DNA from: JBBSUX01 sp038234045
GTDB lineage: Bacteria > Pseudomonadota > Gammaproteobacteria > Burkholderiales > Burkholderiaceae_C
Direction: 5' to 3'
DNA length: 12,039 nucleotides
Assembly (NCBI GenBank): GCA_038234045.1
Contig: JBBSUX010000086.1
Span: forward strand, 1-12,039
Position numbers and translations under genes: made by a program. Shown one piece after another: positions 1 to 7,027 of the stretch; the stretch's first letter is position 1, and each line of letters begins with the position of its first letter. The notes under the pieces were generated by a model that worked only from the letters and a program-made list of their open reading frames with translations, ran no database searches and had not been told where the DNA came from.

Positions 1-11
1 CGGGAAGTTCT

Positions 12-19
12 GCCGATAA
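12..19 (+). promoter_or_regulatory. Sigma-28 (FliA) -10 element upstream of the chemoreceptor
   Basis: The octamer GCCGATAA is identical to the consensus -10 box of flagellar sigma factor FliA promoters. The consensus spacer is 11 bases, and exactly 11 bases of window precede this box, so the matching -35 box (TAAAGTTT-like) would lie just outside the window and cannot be seen. The box sits 47 bases before the chemoreceptor start, a sensible distance for a short leader. FliA control is the usual mode for late flagellar and chemotaxis genes. The exact match is seen; its use as a promoter is inferred. Confidence 0.72.
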
Positions 20-21
20 AG

Positions 22-38
22 AACCATGTTCGATGGTT
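22..38 (+). other. Small hairpin in the chemoreceptor leader
   Basis: AACCAT (22-27) pairs with ATGGTT (33-38) around the loop GTTCG, a 6-bp stem. It begins close to where transcription from the sigma-28 box at 12-19 would start and is followed by a few T residues. It could stabilise the 5' end of the mRNA or be chance; nothing further supports a role. Confidence 0.3.
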
Positions 39-56
39 TTCGGCACCGGACGTTTT

Positions 57-62
57 GGAGGT
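57..62 (+). promoter_or_regulatory. Ribosome binding site of the chemoreceptor
   Basis: GGAGGT is a near-perfect Shine-Dalgarno sequence, 4 bases before the ATG at 67. It decides the start. The open frame can be extended to a TTG at 55, but that codon overlaps the Shine-Dalgarno sequence itself, so ATG 67 is the real initiation codon. Confidence 0.85.
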
Positions 63-66
63 TCCC

Positions 67-1935
67 ATGAAGTTGTCTAGAAACTGGACGCTGGCAGCTC
101 GCCTGCGCACGAGCTTTGCTGTGCTTTTGATCTTGTTGATGCTCGTAGCGGCGTTGGGAATCTGGCGTCTCAGCACCATTCACGGCAGTCTGGACAAGGT
201 ACTCAACGTCACCAATGTCCAGTACCAGCAGACCATGCGCATGCGGATCGCGGCCAATCAAATCGCGGGCGGAATCCAGAGCGCAATCCTTACCAGCGAG
301 GCGAGCGATGTGGGAAGAATCCTGTCGGATATCGCCAGTTCGCGCGAGGAATACGACACCGCAGAAGACCGGCTCAGCAAGCTGCTTGCCAGTTCACCGG
401 ACACCAGCCACGGGCAGAAAGCCGCGTTTGCCGAAGCCCGCCAACGCAAGCAAGAGGTGCGGACTGCGCAGGACACCATCCTGAAACTGACAGAAAAAGG
501 CAAGAGTTACGAAGCGACATCCGTGCTCGAGAAAACCGCCAAGCCGGCACAGGTTGCCTGGCTTTCGGCGCTGGGCGATCTTTCCGATCTTGAACAGGTA
601 CTCAGCAGCGCGGCGGGAACGCATGCGGCTGACATTTACCTGGCCGCCCGCAAACAGCTGGCAATTCTGTGCGGTGTGGCCCTCGTGGTTGGCTGCTTCG
701 TCGCGTGGGGATTGGGACGCAGCCTCCGGCGGCAACTCGGCGGTGATCCGCGCTACGCCGGACAAGTGGTCGAGCGCATTGCTTCGGGCGACCTGACCAG
801 CCCGATCACCCTGGCAAAAAACGACTCCACCAGCCTGCTCGCATCCATGCGCCGCATGCAGGAAAACCTCGCGCATGTCGTGGGCGAGATCCGCTCCGGC
901 TCCGACAGCATTGCCACCGGATCCAGTCAGATATCCGCTGGCGCGGCCGATCTTTCGCAGCGCACCGAAGAGCAGGCCAGCAATCTGGAGGAAACCGCGG
1001 CGTCGATGGAAGAGCTCAACAGCACCGTGCGCGCCAATGCCGATACCGCCCGCCAGGCCAGCGCATTGGCGAGTTCGGCCAGCAGCGTTGCCGTCAAGGG
1101 CGGCGAGGTGGTCAACCGTGTCGTGGGCACCATGCAGGAGATTTCCGCCTCCAGCGGCAAGATCGCCGACATCATTGGCGTGATCGACGGCATCGCTTTT
1201 CAGACCAATATCCTTGCGCTGAATGCTGCCGTCGAAGCCGCCCGGGCCGGCGAGCAGGGTCGAGGCTTTGCGGTGGTAGCGGCCGAGGTCCGCAGCCTGG
1301 CGCAACGCAGTGCTGCCGCTGCCAAGGAGATCAAGGGCCTGATCGGTGACAGCGTGGCCAAGGTCGGCAACGGCAGCGCGCTGGTAAACGAGGCAGGCCG
1401 CACCATGCAAGAAGTGGTCAGCCAGGTGCAGCGCGTGAGCGACCTGATCGGCGAGATCAGCGCGGCATCACTTGAGCAGACCTCGGGCATCGAGCAGGTG
1501 AATAACGCCGTCGTCCAGCTCGACCACGTGACGCAGCAAAACGCCGCGCTGGTCGAGGAAAGTGCGGCCGCAGCCGACAGCCTGACGCGGCAGGCCGCCC
1601 GGCTGGTGCAGGCGGTTTCCGTGTTTCAGCTCGACGGCAGCGTCAAGACAGCAGCTGTCAAAGCATCAACAGGCGCTTCGGCAGTACCGACCGCCGCGCA
1701 CAGCACCGACCAGCGGCTCGCGGCGCCCCAGGCGGCCGCCCCATCGGCACCATCGGCGGCGGCCGCCGCCAAAGCCATCGCTGTTGCGCGATCGACCGCA
1801 CCGGTTTCTGCCAAGGCGCAGGCTGGCGCGACGACACCTGGCAACACTGCTGACCCTGCAACCGCTGCGCGCAAACCAGGCAACGCATCTACGACAGCGA
1901 TGTCCGGCCCCGACGATGACTGGGAGTCGTTCTGA
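67..1935 (+). CDS. Methyl-accepting chemotaxis protein (4HB sensor, C-terminal docking peptide)
   Basis: Transmembrane chemoreceptor of 622 residues that controls CheA kinase through CheW. In order: a short cytoplasmic start; TM1 at about residues 17-36; a periplasmic helical region to about 198, fitting a four-helix-bundle (4HB_MCP) sensor; TM2 at about 199-217; HAMP; and a long signalling coiled coil. The hairpin tip is the invariant type, GIAFQTNILALNAAVEAA at about 375-392, as in the E. coli Tsr/Tar class. Glu/Gln-rich methylation-type heptads are present, for example TEEQASNLEETAASMEEL. After the coiled coil comes an Ala/Pro/Thr-rich linker of about 90 residues ending in DWESF, close to the NWETF pentapeptide that tethers CheR and CheB in enteric high-abundance receptors. 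The start is fixed by the Shine-Dalgarno at 57-62, and a sigma-28 box lies upstream. The ligand is unknown. No neighbouring chemotaxis gene is visible, so it may be an orphan receptor. Confidence 0.96.
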   Translation: MKLSRNWTLAARLRTSFAVLLILLMLVAALGIWRLSTIHGSLDKVLNVTNVQYQQTMRMRIAANQIAGGIQSAILTSEASDVGRILSDIASSREEYDTAEDRLSKLLASSPDTSHGQKAAFAEARQRKQEVRTAQDTILKLTEKGKSYEATSVLEKTAKPAQVAWLSALGDLSDLEQVLSSAAGTHAADIYLAARKQLAILCGVALVVGCFVAWGLGRSLRRQLGGDPRYAGQVVERIASGDLTSPITLAKNDSTSLLASMRRMQENLAHVVGEIRSGSDSIATGSSQISAGAADLSQRTEEQASNLEETAASMEELNSTVRANADTARQASALASSASSVAVKGGEVVNRVVGTMQEISASSGKIADIIGVIDGIAFQTNILALNAAVEAARAGEQGRGFAVVAAEVRSLAQRSAAAAKEIKGLIGDSVAKVGNGSALVNEAGRTMQEVVSQVQRVSDLIGEISAASLEQTSGIEQVNNAVVQLDHVTQQNAALVEESAAAADSLTRQAARLVQAVSVFQLDGSVKTAAVKASTGASAVPTAAHSTDQRLAAPQAAAPSAPSAAAAAKAIAVARSTAPVSAKAQAGATTPGNTADPATAARKPGNASTTAMSGPDDDWESF

Positions 1936-2010
1936 ACGAACACTGGGCCGAAATCCCGGCTGCCGCAAAAAATCTGCGCCTGAGCACCCGCTGGCGTCTA
2001 GAGTCGGCGC

Positions 2011-2745
2011 ATGGCTTATGAACTGCACTACTGGCCCACGATTCCCGGACGCGGCGAATTCGTGAGGCTCGCGCTGGAAGCATCCGGCGCTCCCTATCTC
2101 GATTTCGCGCGCGCGGACGACGGCGCTGGCCTTGAACGCTCTCAGCGGGTGATGAACGACAGACGGCTCGCGCATCCGCCCTTTGCCATGCCGTTCCTGA
2201 AAGATGGCGATATCGTCGTCGCGCAGACATCAGCGATCCTGCAATACCTGGCACCGACGCTCAAACTCGTCGCCCGCAACGAACAGGCCCGCGTCTGGAC
2301 GCACCAGATCCAGCTGACGCTGGCAGACCTGGTGGTCGAAGTGCATGCCACCCATCACCCGGTAGCGACAAGCCTCGCGTATGAAGACCAGCGCGACGCA
2401 GCCGAGCGTGCCGCCCGCGCCTTTTGCGCGGAGCGCATGCCCAAATTTCTGGACTGGTTAGAGAGCCTCGTCGCGCGCAATCCTGCCGGGCAGCGATACC
2501 TGGTGGGCGGCAAGCTGAGTTACGCGGATCTCTCCCTCTTTCAAGTGGTGGAAGGCTTGCGCTATGCATTTCCGCGCGCTTCAGCCGGCGCCCTCAAGCG
2601 CTCGCCCCACCTCATGAAAATCAGGGACCGTGTGGCGTCGCTGCCCCGCGTGGCGGCCTATCTGCGAAGCGAGCGGCGCCTGCCGTTCAGCGAGGACGGA
2701 ATCTTCCGGCACTACCCGGAGCTCGATATCGTGTCAGGCGCCTGA
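2011..2745 (+). CDS. Glutathione S-transferase family protein
   Basis: Cytosolic protein of 244 residues with the two-domain GST layout. The thioredoxin-like N-terminal domain (about 1-85) starts ELHYWPTIPGRGEFVRLALE, which resembles the Tyr-type GSTs (alpha/mu/pi/sigma); Tyr7 is the candidate catalytic residue. Pro61 in MPFLKDGD is the conserved cis-proline, and QTSAILQYLAP from residue 72 is the glutathione gamma-glutamyl binding segment. The helical C-terminal domain holds TLADLVVEVHATHHP and the SYADLSLFQVVEGL segment typical of the fold. It would conjugate or reduce substrates with glutathione; the substrate cannot be told from sequence. The ATG has only a weak Shine-Dalgarno. It is 75 bases after the chemoreceptor stop and is probably its own unit. 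The following palindromic element may help end its transcript. Confidence 0.93.
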   Translation: MAYELHYWPTIPGRGEFVRLALEASGAPYLDFARADDGAGLERSQRVMNDRRLAHPPFAMPFLKDGDIVVAQTSAILQYLAPTLKLVARNEQARVWTHQIQLTLADLVVEVHATHHPVATSLAYEDQRDAAERAARAFCAERMPKFLDWLESLVARNPAGQRYLVGGKLSYADLSLFQVVEGLRYAFPRASAGALKRSPHLMKIRDRVASLPRVAAYLRSERRLPFSEDGIFRHYPELDIVSGA

Positions 2746-2757
2746 AAATCACAATCT

Positions 2758-2812
2758 TTTAGGCCTCTAGCGCTTTACATAAAGGCGCTAATAGCTTCTA
2801 TTTAGATAGCAT
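2758..2812. repeat. Comamonadaceae-type intergenic palindromic element
   Basis: An AT-rich, structured stretch just after the GST stop. TAGCGC (2768-2773) pairs with GCGCTA (2785-2790), and TTT (2774-2776) with AAA (2781-2783), leaving one bulged G and the loop ACAT. The flanks carry GGCCTCTAG on one side and an AGCTTCTATTTAGATAGC arm on the other. The reverse-strand pattern GCTATC-N5-AGAAGC followed by a GCGCT hairpin and AGAGGC is one I recall as dispersed and intergenic in many Comamonadaceae genomes; that is from memory, not a search. Such elements may stop transcription or stabilise mRNA 3' ends. Only one full copy is in this window. Confidence 0.6.
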
Positions 2813-2975
2813 CTTCCTTCGATAGAGGCCGGTTCGAGCCGCGCCCGATGCGCCCCAATCAGAGACCGCAAAGGGACAAAGGCGCACAAGCCAGCGCGCC
2901 CGGCGCCGACGCTTTGTGCGCCGCGCCGACTCGACCATGAAGGCTCACCCGGCACTGATGCTGGATCGCATATCA

Positions 2976-3004
2976 GGTGGCTCAGCGGCAGACGCTGAAC
3001 CGCC
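2976..3004 (+). promoter_or_regulatory. Leader hairpin before the general stress gene
   Basis: A 12-pair inverted repeat with one mismatch and one G-U pair. TCAGCG (2982-2987) pairs perfectly with CGCTGA (2993-2998) around the loop GCAGA, and GGTGG (2976-2980) pairs with CCGCC (3000-3004) below a C-A mismatch. It ends 11 bases before the Shine-Dalgarno GGAG (3016-3019) and 25 bases before the start at 3030. It is not followed by a T tract, so it is not a terminator. It could be an RNA leader structure or a protein-binding palindrome. Confidence 0.45.
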
Positions 3005-3029
3005 AATGATCGACTGGAGCACTTCACCC

Positions 3030-3536
3030 ATGAGTAACGCTAATACCCTCCACAACCACGACAAGCTGTGGGACCTGATCAAGGACATCAAATTTGGCAT
3101 GTTCACGCATCGTCATCCCGAAGGTGGCCTGCACAGCCATCCGCTGACGACGCAGAACAAGGAACTGGACGAAAACGCGACCATTTACTACTTCGTTCCG
3201 CGCTCGGGCGAAGTGGCGCAACGCGTGCAGAGCGATCCCAAGGTCAATATCTCGTATGCGCATCCGGGCAAGGACAGCTATGTGTCGATCAGCGGAACCG
3301 CAAGTGTTTCGCAGGACCGCGACATCATCGACCGGCTGTGGTCCAAGATGGCCGAAGCCTGGTTTCCCAAGGGCCCGTCCGATCCTGATTTGGCCTTGCT
3401 GGCAGTCCGTATCGATGAAGCGGAATACTGGGACGTGACCGACAGCAAGATGACCCAGTTGTTCAAGATGGCCAAGGCTTCCATGACGGGCAAACCGCCG
3501 CAGGATATGGGCGAGCACAAGGAGATGCGTCTGTAA
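3030..3536 (+). CDS. Pyridoxamine 5'-phosphate oxidase-related general stress protein
   Basis: A 168-residue protein of the FMN-binding split-barrel superfamily, general stress protein 26 branch (COG3871 / Pyrid_ox_like). The order of conserved segments matches: WDLIKDIKFGMFTHR near the N-terminus, LHSHPLTTQ, an IYYFVPRSGEVAQRVQSDP segment, NISYAHPGKDSYVSISGTA, then LWSKMAEAWFPKGPSDPDLALL and AEYWD. Members bind FMN or a related flavin and are often stress-induced; the substrate is not known. The frame is open further upstream to about 2916, but ATG 3030 has GGAG at 3016-3019, and the family's usual N-terminus begins here, so the longer form is rejected. It is a single-gene unit with a leader hairpin and a strong terminator. 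Confidence 0.92.
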   Translation: MSNANTLHNHDKLWDLIKDIKFGMFTHRHPEGGLHSHPLTTQNKELDENATIYYFVPRSGEVAQRVQSDPKVNISYAHPGKDSYVSISGTASVSQDRDIIDRLWSKMAEAWFPKGPSDPDLALLAVRIDEAEYWDVTDSKMTQLFKMAKASMTGKPPQDMGEHKEMRL

Positions 3537-3624
3537 GACGCATCTCGCACCCCGCGAAGCTGCTTGAGCGCGCAGGAAAGAGCTTGCTGCGCGTGCCATC
3601 AGGGCACGGGTCGACAAGAAAAAT

Positions 3625-3659
3625 AGACCGCAGGAGCAAAACTCCTGCGGTCTTTTTTT
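3625..3659 (+). terminator. Intrinsic terminator of the general stress gene
   Basis: AGACCGCAGGAG (3625-3636) and CTCCTGCGGTCT (3642-3653) form a perfect 12-bp GC-rich stem with the loop CAAAA, followed directly by a run of T to 3659. It lies 88 bases after the stop at 3536. On the other strand the A-rich stretch at 3616-3623 gives a T-rich tail, so the same hairpin could also end the converging pcaIJF transcript. Confidence 0.95.
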
Positions 3660-3709
3660 GTGGATGACGCCTTTCTGAGCCTACTGAGTTTCCCTGAGTC
3701 TTGCGCCGA

Positions 3710-4921
3710 TCAGACCCGTTCCAGCACCACCGCAATCCCCTGCCCCACGCCGATACACATGGTGCATAGCGCGTAGCGGCCGCCGGTGCGATGCAGCTGG
3801 TTCACCGCCGTGGTGGCCAGCCGCGCCCCGCTCGCGCCGAGCGGATGGCCGAGCGCAATGGCGCCGCCATTCGGGTTCACACGAGCGTCGTCGTCCGCCA
3901 CACCGAGCATGCGCAGCACGGCCAGACCTTGTGCCGCGAAAGCTTCGTTCAGCTCGATCACATCCATTTGGTCGATGGTGAGCCCCGTCAGCGCCAGCAC
4001 CTTCTGCGTCGCTGGCGCCGGGCCGATGCCCATGATGCGCGGCGCCACGCCGGCTGTCGCCATGCCGACGACGCGGGCGCGCGGCGTGAGGCCATGCTGG
4101 CGCGCTGCGGCCTCGGAGGCCAGCAGTAGCGCCACCGCGCCGTCATTCACGCCGCTGGCATTACCAGCGGTGACGGTGCCGCCCTCGCGCACGATAGGTT
4201 TGAGTTTGGCCACTGCCTCCAGGCTGGTGGCGCGGGGATGTTCGTCCTTGTTGACCACTACGGCGTCGCCCTTTTTTTGTGCAATCGTGACCGGGACGAT
4301 CTCCGCATCGAAAACGCCAGCTTCCTGCGCGGCAAGCGCCTTCTGCTGCGAGGCGAGCGCCATACGGTCCTGCGCTTCACGCTCGATGCCGTAATCTTGC
4401 GCAACGTTCTCGGCTGTCTCGGGCATGGAATCAATGCCGTATTGCTGCTTCATCAGCCGGTTGACGAAGCGCCAGCCGATGGTGGTGTCATACACCGCGT
4501 TGGCGCGGCTGAACGCCGTCTCGGCCTTGGGCATCACGAAAGGCGCGCGGCTCATGCTCTCCACGCCACCGGCAATCATCAACGAAGCGTCGCCCGAACG
4601 GATCGCGCGCGCCGCGCTGCCAAGCGCATCGAGGCCCGAGCCGCACAGGCGATTGATGGTGGCGCCCGGCACTTGCACCGGCAGTCCTGCCAGCAAGGCT
4701 GCCATGCGCGCGACATTGCGGTTGTCCTCGCCCGCCTGGTTGGCGCAGCCGTAGAGCAGATCGGTCACCGCCTGCCAATCGACCTGGGGGTTGCGGGCCA
4801 TCAGCGCCCTGATTGGCACAGCGCCCAAATCATCGGTTCGCACGCTGGAGAGCGCGCCGCCATAGCGCCCAAAAGGGGTACGCACGGCGTCGCAGATAAA
4901 AGCCTGGGCAGGAGCGGTCAT
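3710..4921 (-). CDS. pcaF: 3-oxoadipyl-CoA thiolase (beta-ketoadipyl-CoA thiolase)
   Basis: Thiolase of 403 residues, the usual length. It splits 3-oxoadipyl-CoA with CoA into succinyl-CoA and acetyl-CoA, the last step of the beta-ketoadipate pathway. The nucleophile Cys93 sits in NRLCGSGLDALGSAARAI; His359 lies in GGAIALGHPLGASGAR; and the second active-site Cys389 in CTMCIGVGQG near the C-terminus. The N-terminus (FICDAVRTPFGRYGGALSSV), YGCANQAGEDNRNVARMA and DTTIGWRFVN are hallmarks of the PcaF/PaaJ subgroup rather than PhaA-type acetyl-CoA acetyltransferases. It lies downstream of pcaI and pcaJ on the same strand, which supports PcaF over PaaJ. It starts 117 bases after the pcaJ stop with its own AAAGG ribosome site, and converges on the stress gene. 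Confidence 0.95.
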   Translation of the reverse strand: MTAPAQAFICDAVRTPFGRYGGALSSVRTDDLGAVPIRALMARNPQVDWQAVTDLLYGCANQAGEDNRNVARMAALLAGLPVQVPGATINRLCGSGLDALGSAARAIRSGDASLMIAGGVESMSRAPFVMPKAETAFSRANAVYDTTIGWRFVNRLMKQQYGIDSMPETAENVAQDYGIEREAQDRMALASQQKALAAQEAGVFDAEIVPVTIAQKKGDAVVVNKDEHPRATSLEAVAKLKPIVREGGTVTAGNASGVNDGAVALLLASEAAARQHGLTPRARVVGMATAGVAPRIMGIGPAPATQKVLALTGLTIDQMDVIELNEAFAAQGLAVLRMLGVADDDARVNPNGGAIALGHPLGASGARLATTAVNQLHRTGGRYALCTMCIGVGQGIAVVLERV

Positions 4922-5038
4922 GGTCGGCCTTTGGAAAGCAGGAATGAAAGAGAAATTGTCGCTCTGAGACGGAAAGAATGCGGTAATTTCCGAGCGCCCG
5001 TGTGCGCCGAACCAGACGCAAAGGTGTCGCGCGCAGCT

Positions 5039-5731
5039 TCAGGCGGCGGCGCCCGGTGCGCGCGGCTGCGCAGCGTCTGCGGGGCGCTCGGCCTCCATGA
5101 TGGGCAAGCCGAGAAGATTTTCCAGTTCCGCACGCGACAGGCCATCGACCGTATCGATGAGCCTCAGCCCCTGCGACGTGCAGGCCAGGGTTGCCAGGTC
5201 GGTGTAGATGCGCCGCACGCAGGCCAGCGCGGTGAGCGGATAGCTGCACTGCGCCACCACTTTCGGTGTGCCGCTTTTGCTGAGCAGATCCATCATCACC
5301 CAGGTTGCCTTCGCGCCCACAGCCAGATCCATGGCACCACCAACAGCCGGAATCGCGCCCGGCTCACCGGTGCTCCAATTGGCCAGGTCCCCGGTGGCGG
5401 ACACCTGGAAAGCGCCCAGCACGCAGATGTCCAGATGACCGCCGCGCATCATCGCGAAGCTGTCCGCGTGATGGAAATAGGCCCCGCCATCCAGCAATGT
5501 CACCGGCTGCTTGCCGGCGTTGATGAGGTCATAATCCTCCTCACCCTCAGCTGGTGCCGGGCCCATGCCGAGAATGCCGTTCTCGCTGTGTAGCACCACT
5601 TCAAGGCCGGCCGGCAGATGGTTGGCGACCAGCGTGGGTTGCCCGATGCCGAGGTTCACGACCGCGCCGTCGAAGATGTCATGGGCAACGCGCTGCGCCA
5701 CTTCATTTTTGCTTCTTTTTTGATAGCTCAT
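5039..5731 (-). CDS. pcaJ: 3-oxoadipate CoA-transferase subunit B
   Basis: Beta subunit (230 residues) of the enzyme that moves CoA from succinyl-CoA to 3-oxoadipate. The catalytic glutamate is Glu50 in LHSENGILGMGPAP, the SENG signature of class I CoA-transferases. Further family segments are VNLGIGQPTLVANHLP, DLINAGKQPVTLLDGGAYFHHADSF, MMRGGHLDICVLGAFQVS, and AVGGAMDLAVGAKATWVMMD. The C-terminal tail is Ala/Pro-rich and slightly longer than in the Pseudomonas protein, as I recall it. It starts 36 bases after the pcaI stop. Codons 2-8 coincide with a sequence that resembles one arm of the palindromic element at 2758-2812. A succinyl-CoA:acetoacetate transferase is the alternative, but the adjacent pcaF argues for 3-oxoadipate. 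Confidence 0.94.
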   Translation of the reverse strand: MSYQKRSKNEVAQRVAHDIFDGAVVNLGIGQPTLVANHLPAGLEVVLHSENGILGMGPAPAEGEEDYDLINAGKQPVTLLDGGAYFHHADSFAMMRGGHLDICVLGAFQVSATGDLANWSTGEPGAIPAVGGAMDLAVGAKATWVMMDLLSKSGTPKVVAQCSYPLTALACVRRIYTDLATLACTSQGLRLIDTVDGLSRAELENLLGLPIMEAERPADAAQPRAPGAAA

Positions 5732-5767
5732 TGCGCTTTTAAATAGTGCGCCGACAGCACATTTCGT

Positions 5768-6493
5768 TCAAGGTTTTGATGTGGATTGACGAACACCGAC
5801 GCCTGCGGTTGCAGCGCGCGGTATCTCGACGATCCGGTTCACGAAGATGCCCGGCGTGACGATGGCTTCGGGATCGAGTTCACCCAAAGGGCAGATGCGA
5901 TACACGGTAGCTATGGTGCAGCGCGCAGCCATTGCCATCACCGGGCCAAAATTGCGCGCCGCCTTGCGGTAAACGAGGTTGCCCCAGCGGTCGCCGGACT
6001 CGGCCTTGATGAGCGCCACGTCGCCATGGATCGGGTATTCGAGTACGTAGTGGCGCCCGCCGATTTCGCGCGTCTCCTTGGCAGAGCCGTCGGCACTGCG
6101 AGCGAGTTCGGTGCCATAGCCAGTGGGACTGAAAAATGCGCCGACGCCGGCTCCTGCAGCGCGCAATCTCTCGGCCAGGTTGCCTTGCGGCACCAATTCC
6201 AGCTCGATCTGCCCGCTGCGGAACAGGCCGTCGAACACCTGGCTGTCGGCCTGGCGCGGAAAGCTGCAGATGATCTTCTTCACCCGGCCCTCCTTCAGCA
6301 GTGCCGCCAGGCCGGCGTCGCCGTTGCCGGCGTTGTTGTTGACAACGGTGAGATCGCGCGCGCCCTGCGCAATCAGCCCGTCGATCAGTTCGCCCGGAAT
6401 CCCCGAGGTGCCGAAGCCACCGATCAGAACCGTCGCGCCGTCCTGCACATCGGCGAGGGCCGCCTCAATGGAAGGGGAAATCTTGTTGATCAT
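5768..6493 (-). CDS. pcaI: 3-oxoadipate CoA-transferase subunit A
   Basis: Alpha subunit (241 residues) partner of PcaJ, first gene of the pcaIJF unit. It begins MINKISPSIEAAL, the same opening as the Pseudomonas PcaI I remember. The glycine-rich CoA-binding segment GGFGTSGIPGELIDGLIAQG lies at about 25-44, followed by NNNAGNGDAGLAALL, the SFPRQADSQVFD stretch, VPQGNLAERLRAAGAG, FFSPTGYGTELA and GDRWGNLVYRKAARNFGP. The C-terminal tail after GIFVNRIVEIP is about 15 residues. The start is supported by homology, not by the leader: the bases just before the ATG read CCCTCTCCC, with no Shine-Dalgarno. It is divergent from the DUF1841 gene across 99 bases, which must hold the pca promoter unless it is inside that gene. 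Confidence 0.94.
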   Translation of the reverse strand: MINKISPSIEAALADVQDGATVLIGGFGTSGIPGELIDGLIAQGARDLTVVNNNAGNGDAGLAALLKEGRVKKIICSFPRQADSQVFDGLFRSGQIELELVPQGNLAERLRAAGAGVGAFFSPTGYGTELARSADGSAKETREIGGRHYVLEYPIHGDVALIKAESGDRWGNLVYRKAARNFGPVMAMAARCTIATVYRICPLGELDPEAIVTPGIFVNRIVEIPRAATAGVGVRQSTSKP

Positions 6494-6592
6494 GGGAGAG
6501 GGATTCTGCCGGGACTTGGAGCGGACGCGGGTATCGGCATGTCAAGACCCCGCCACGACGCGGGCGGTTGGCACGCTGATAACCTCTTGGCC

Positions 6593-7027
6593 ATGTTTCA
6601 ACCGACCCAGCAGGAAGTTCGCCGTTTTTTCTGCGCGGTACACGCCAAGGCGCTGACCGGCCAACCGATGGAAGCGCTGGAGACGCTGGCGAGCCTGTGG
6701 ATCGCCGAGCATCCGGAATACCACGCCGATCTGGCCGATGCTGAAGCAGCCGTCGTGCGCGTTTATGGCGGCGACGACACCATGCAGAACCCATTCCTGC
6801 ATCTTTCGATGCACCTGAGCATCAGCGAGCAGTGCTCTATCGACCAGCCGCGCGGGATTCGTCAAGCGGTGGAATTGCTGGCCGCCCGTCGCGGCTCACT
6901 CCACGACGCGCACCATGAGGCTATGGAATGCCTCGGCCAGATGCTGTCGGAAAGCCAACGCTTTGGCAGCCCGCCTGATGGCAAAGGCTACGTCGCCTGC
7001 GTTCAGCGGCGCGCGACGCGCGATTGA
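6593..7027 (+). CDS. DUF1841 family protein
   Basis: A 144-residue soluble protein that matches DUF1841 as I remember the family. It opens MFQPTQQEVRRFFC, then LASLWIAEHPEYHADLADAE, NPFLHLSMHLSISEQCSIDQ and the conserved HEAMECLGQMLSESQRFGSP. Function is unknown; the family is typical of beta- and gammaproteobacteria. The frame is open far upstream (to 5786), but that part is antisense to pcaI and is not coding. ATG 6593 gives the usual family length and N-terminus. The ribosome site is poor (CTCTTGGCC before the ATG). The closely divergent pcaI may share regulatory DNA, but nothing else links their roles. Confidence 0.9.
   Translation: MFQPTQQEVRRFFCAVHAKALTGQPMEALETLASLWIAEHPEYHADLADAEAAVVRVYGGDDTMQNPFLHLSMHLSISEQCSIDQPRGIRQAVELLAARRGSLHDAHHEAMECLGQMLSESQRFGSPPDGKGYVACVQRRATRD

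Noticed and set aside
394..1410. A 338-codon open frame on the - strand inside the chemoreceptor gene
   Set aside because: It is a shadow of the chemoreceptor coding sequence; no family resemblance.
1730..1775. GGC/GCC-rich short repeats in the chemoreceptor linker as a tandem repeat locus
   Set aside because: The units are irregular and explained by Ala-rich coding sequence.
2826..3004. tRNA-like fragments (GGTTCGAGCC at 2831-2840 and GGCTCAGCGGCAGA near 2979)
   Set aside because: The two motifs are in the wrong order and too far apart; no acceptor stem or anticodon arm can be formed. The second belongs to the leader hairpin.
4238..5593. A 451-codon open frame on the + strand opposite pcaF and pcaJ
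   Set aside because: It is fully antisense to two well-recognised genes, has no recognisable domain, and long antisense frames are common in GC-rich coding DNA.
6550..6567. CCGCC/GGCGG inverted repeat between pcaI and the DUF1841 gene as a regulator operator
   Set aside because: Only 5 bp of GC-only pairing with an 8-base loop; expected by chance in GC-rich DNA and unlike known PcaR, PcaQ or LysR sites.
5786..6592. Upstream part of a 413-codon + frame that continues into the DUF1841 gene
   Set aside because: This part is antisense to pcaI; only the section from 6593 matches a family and has the expected length.
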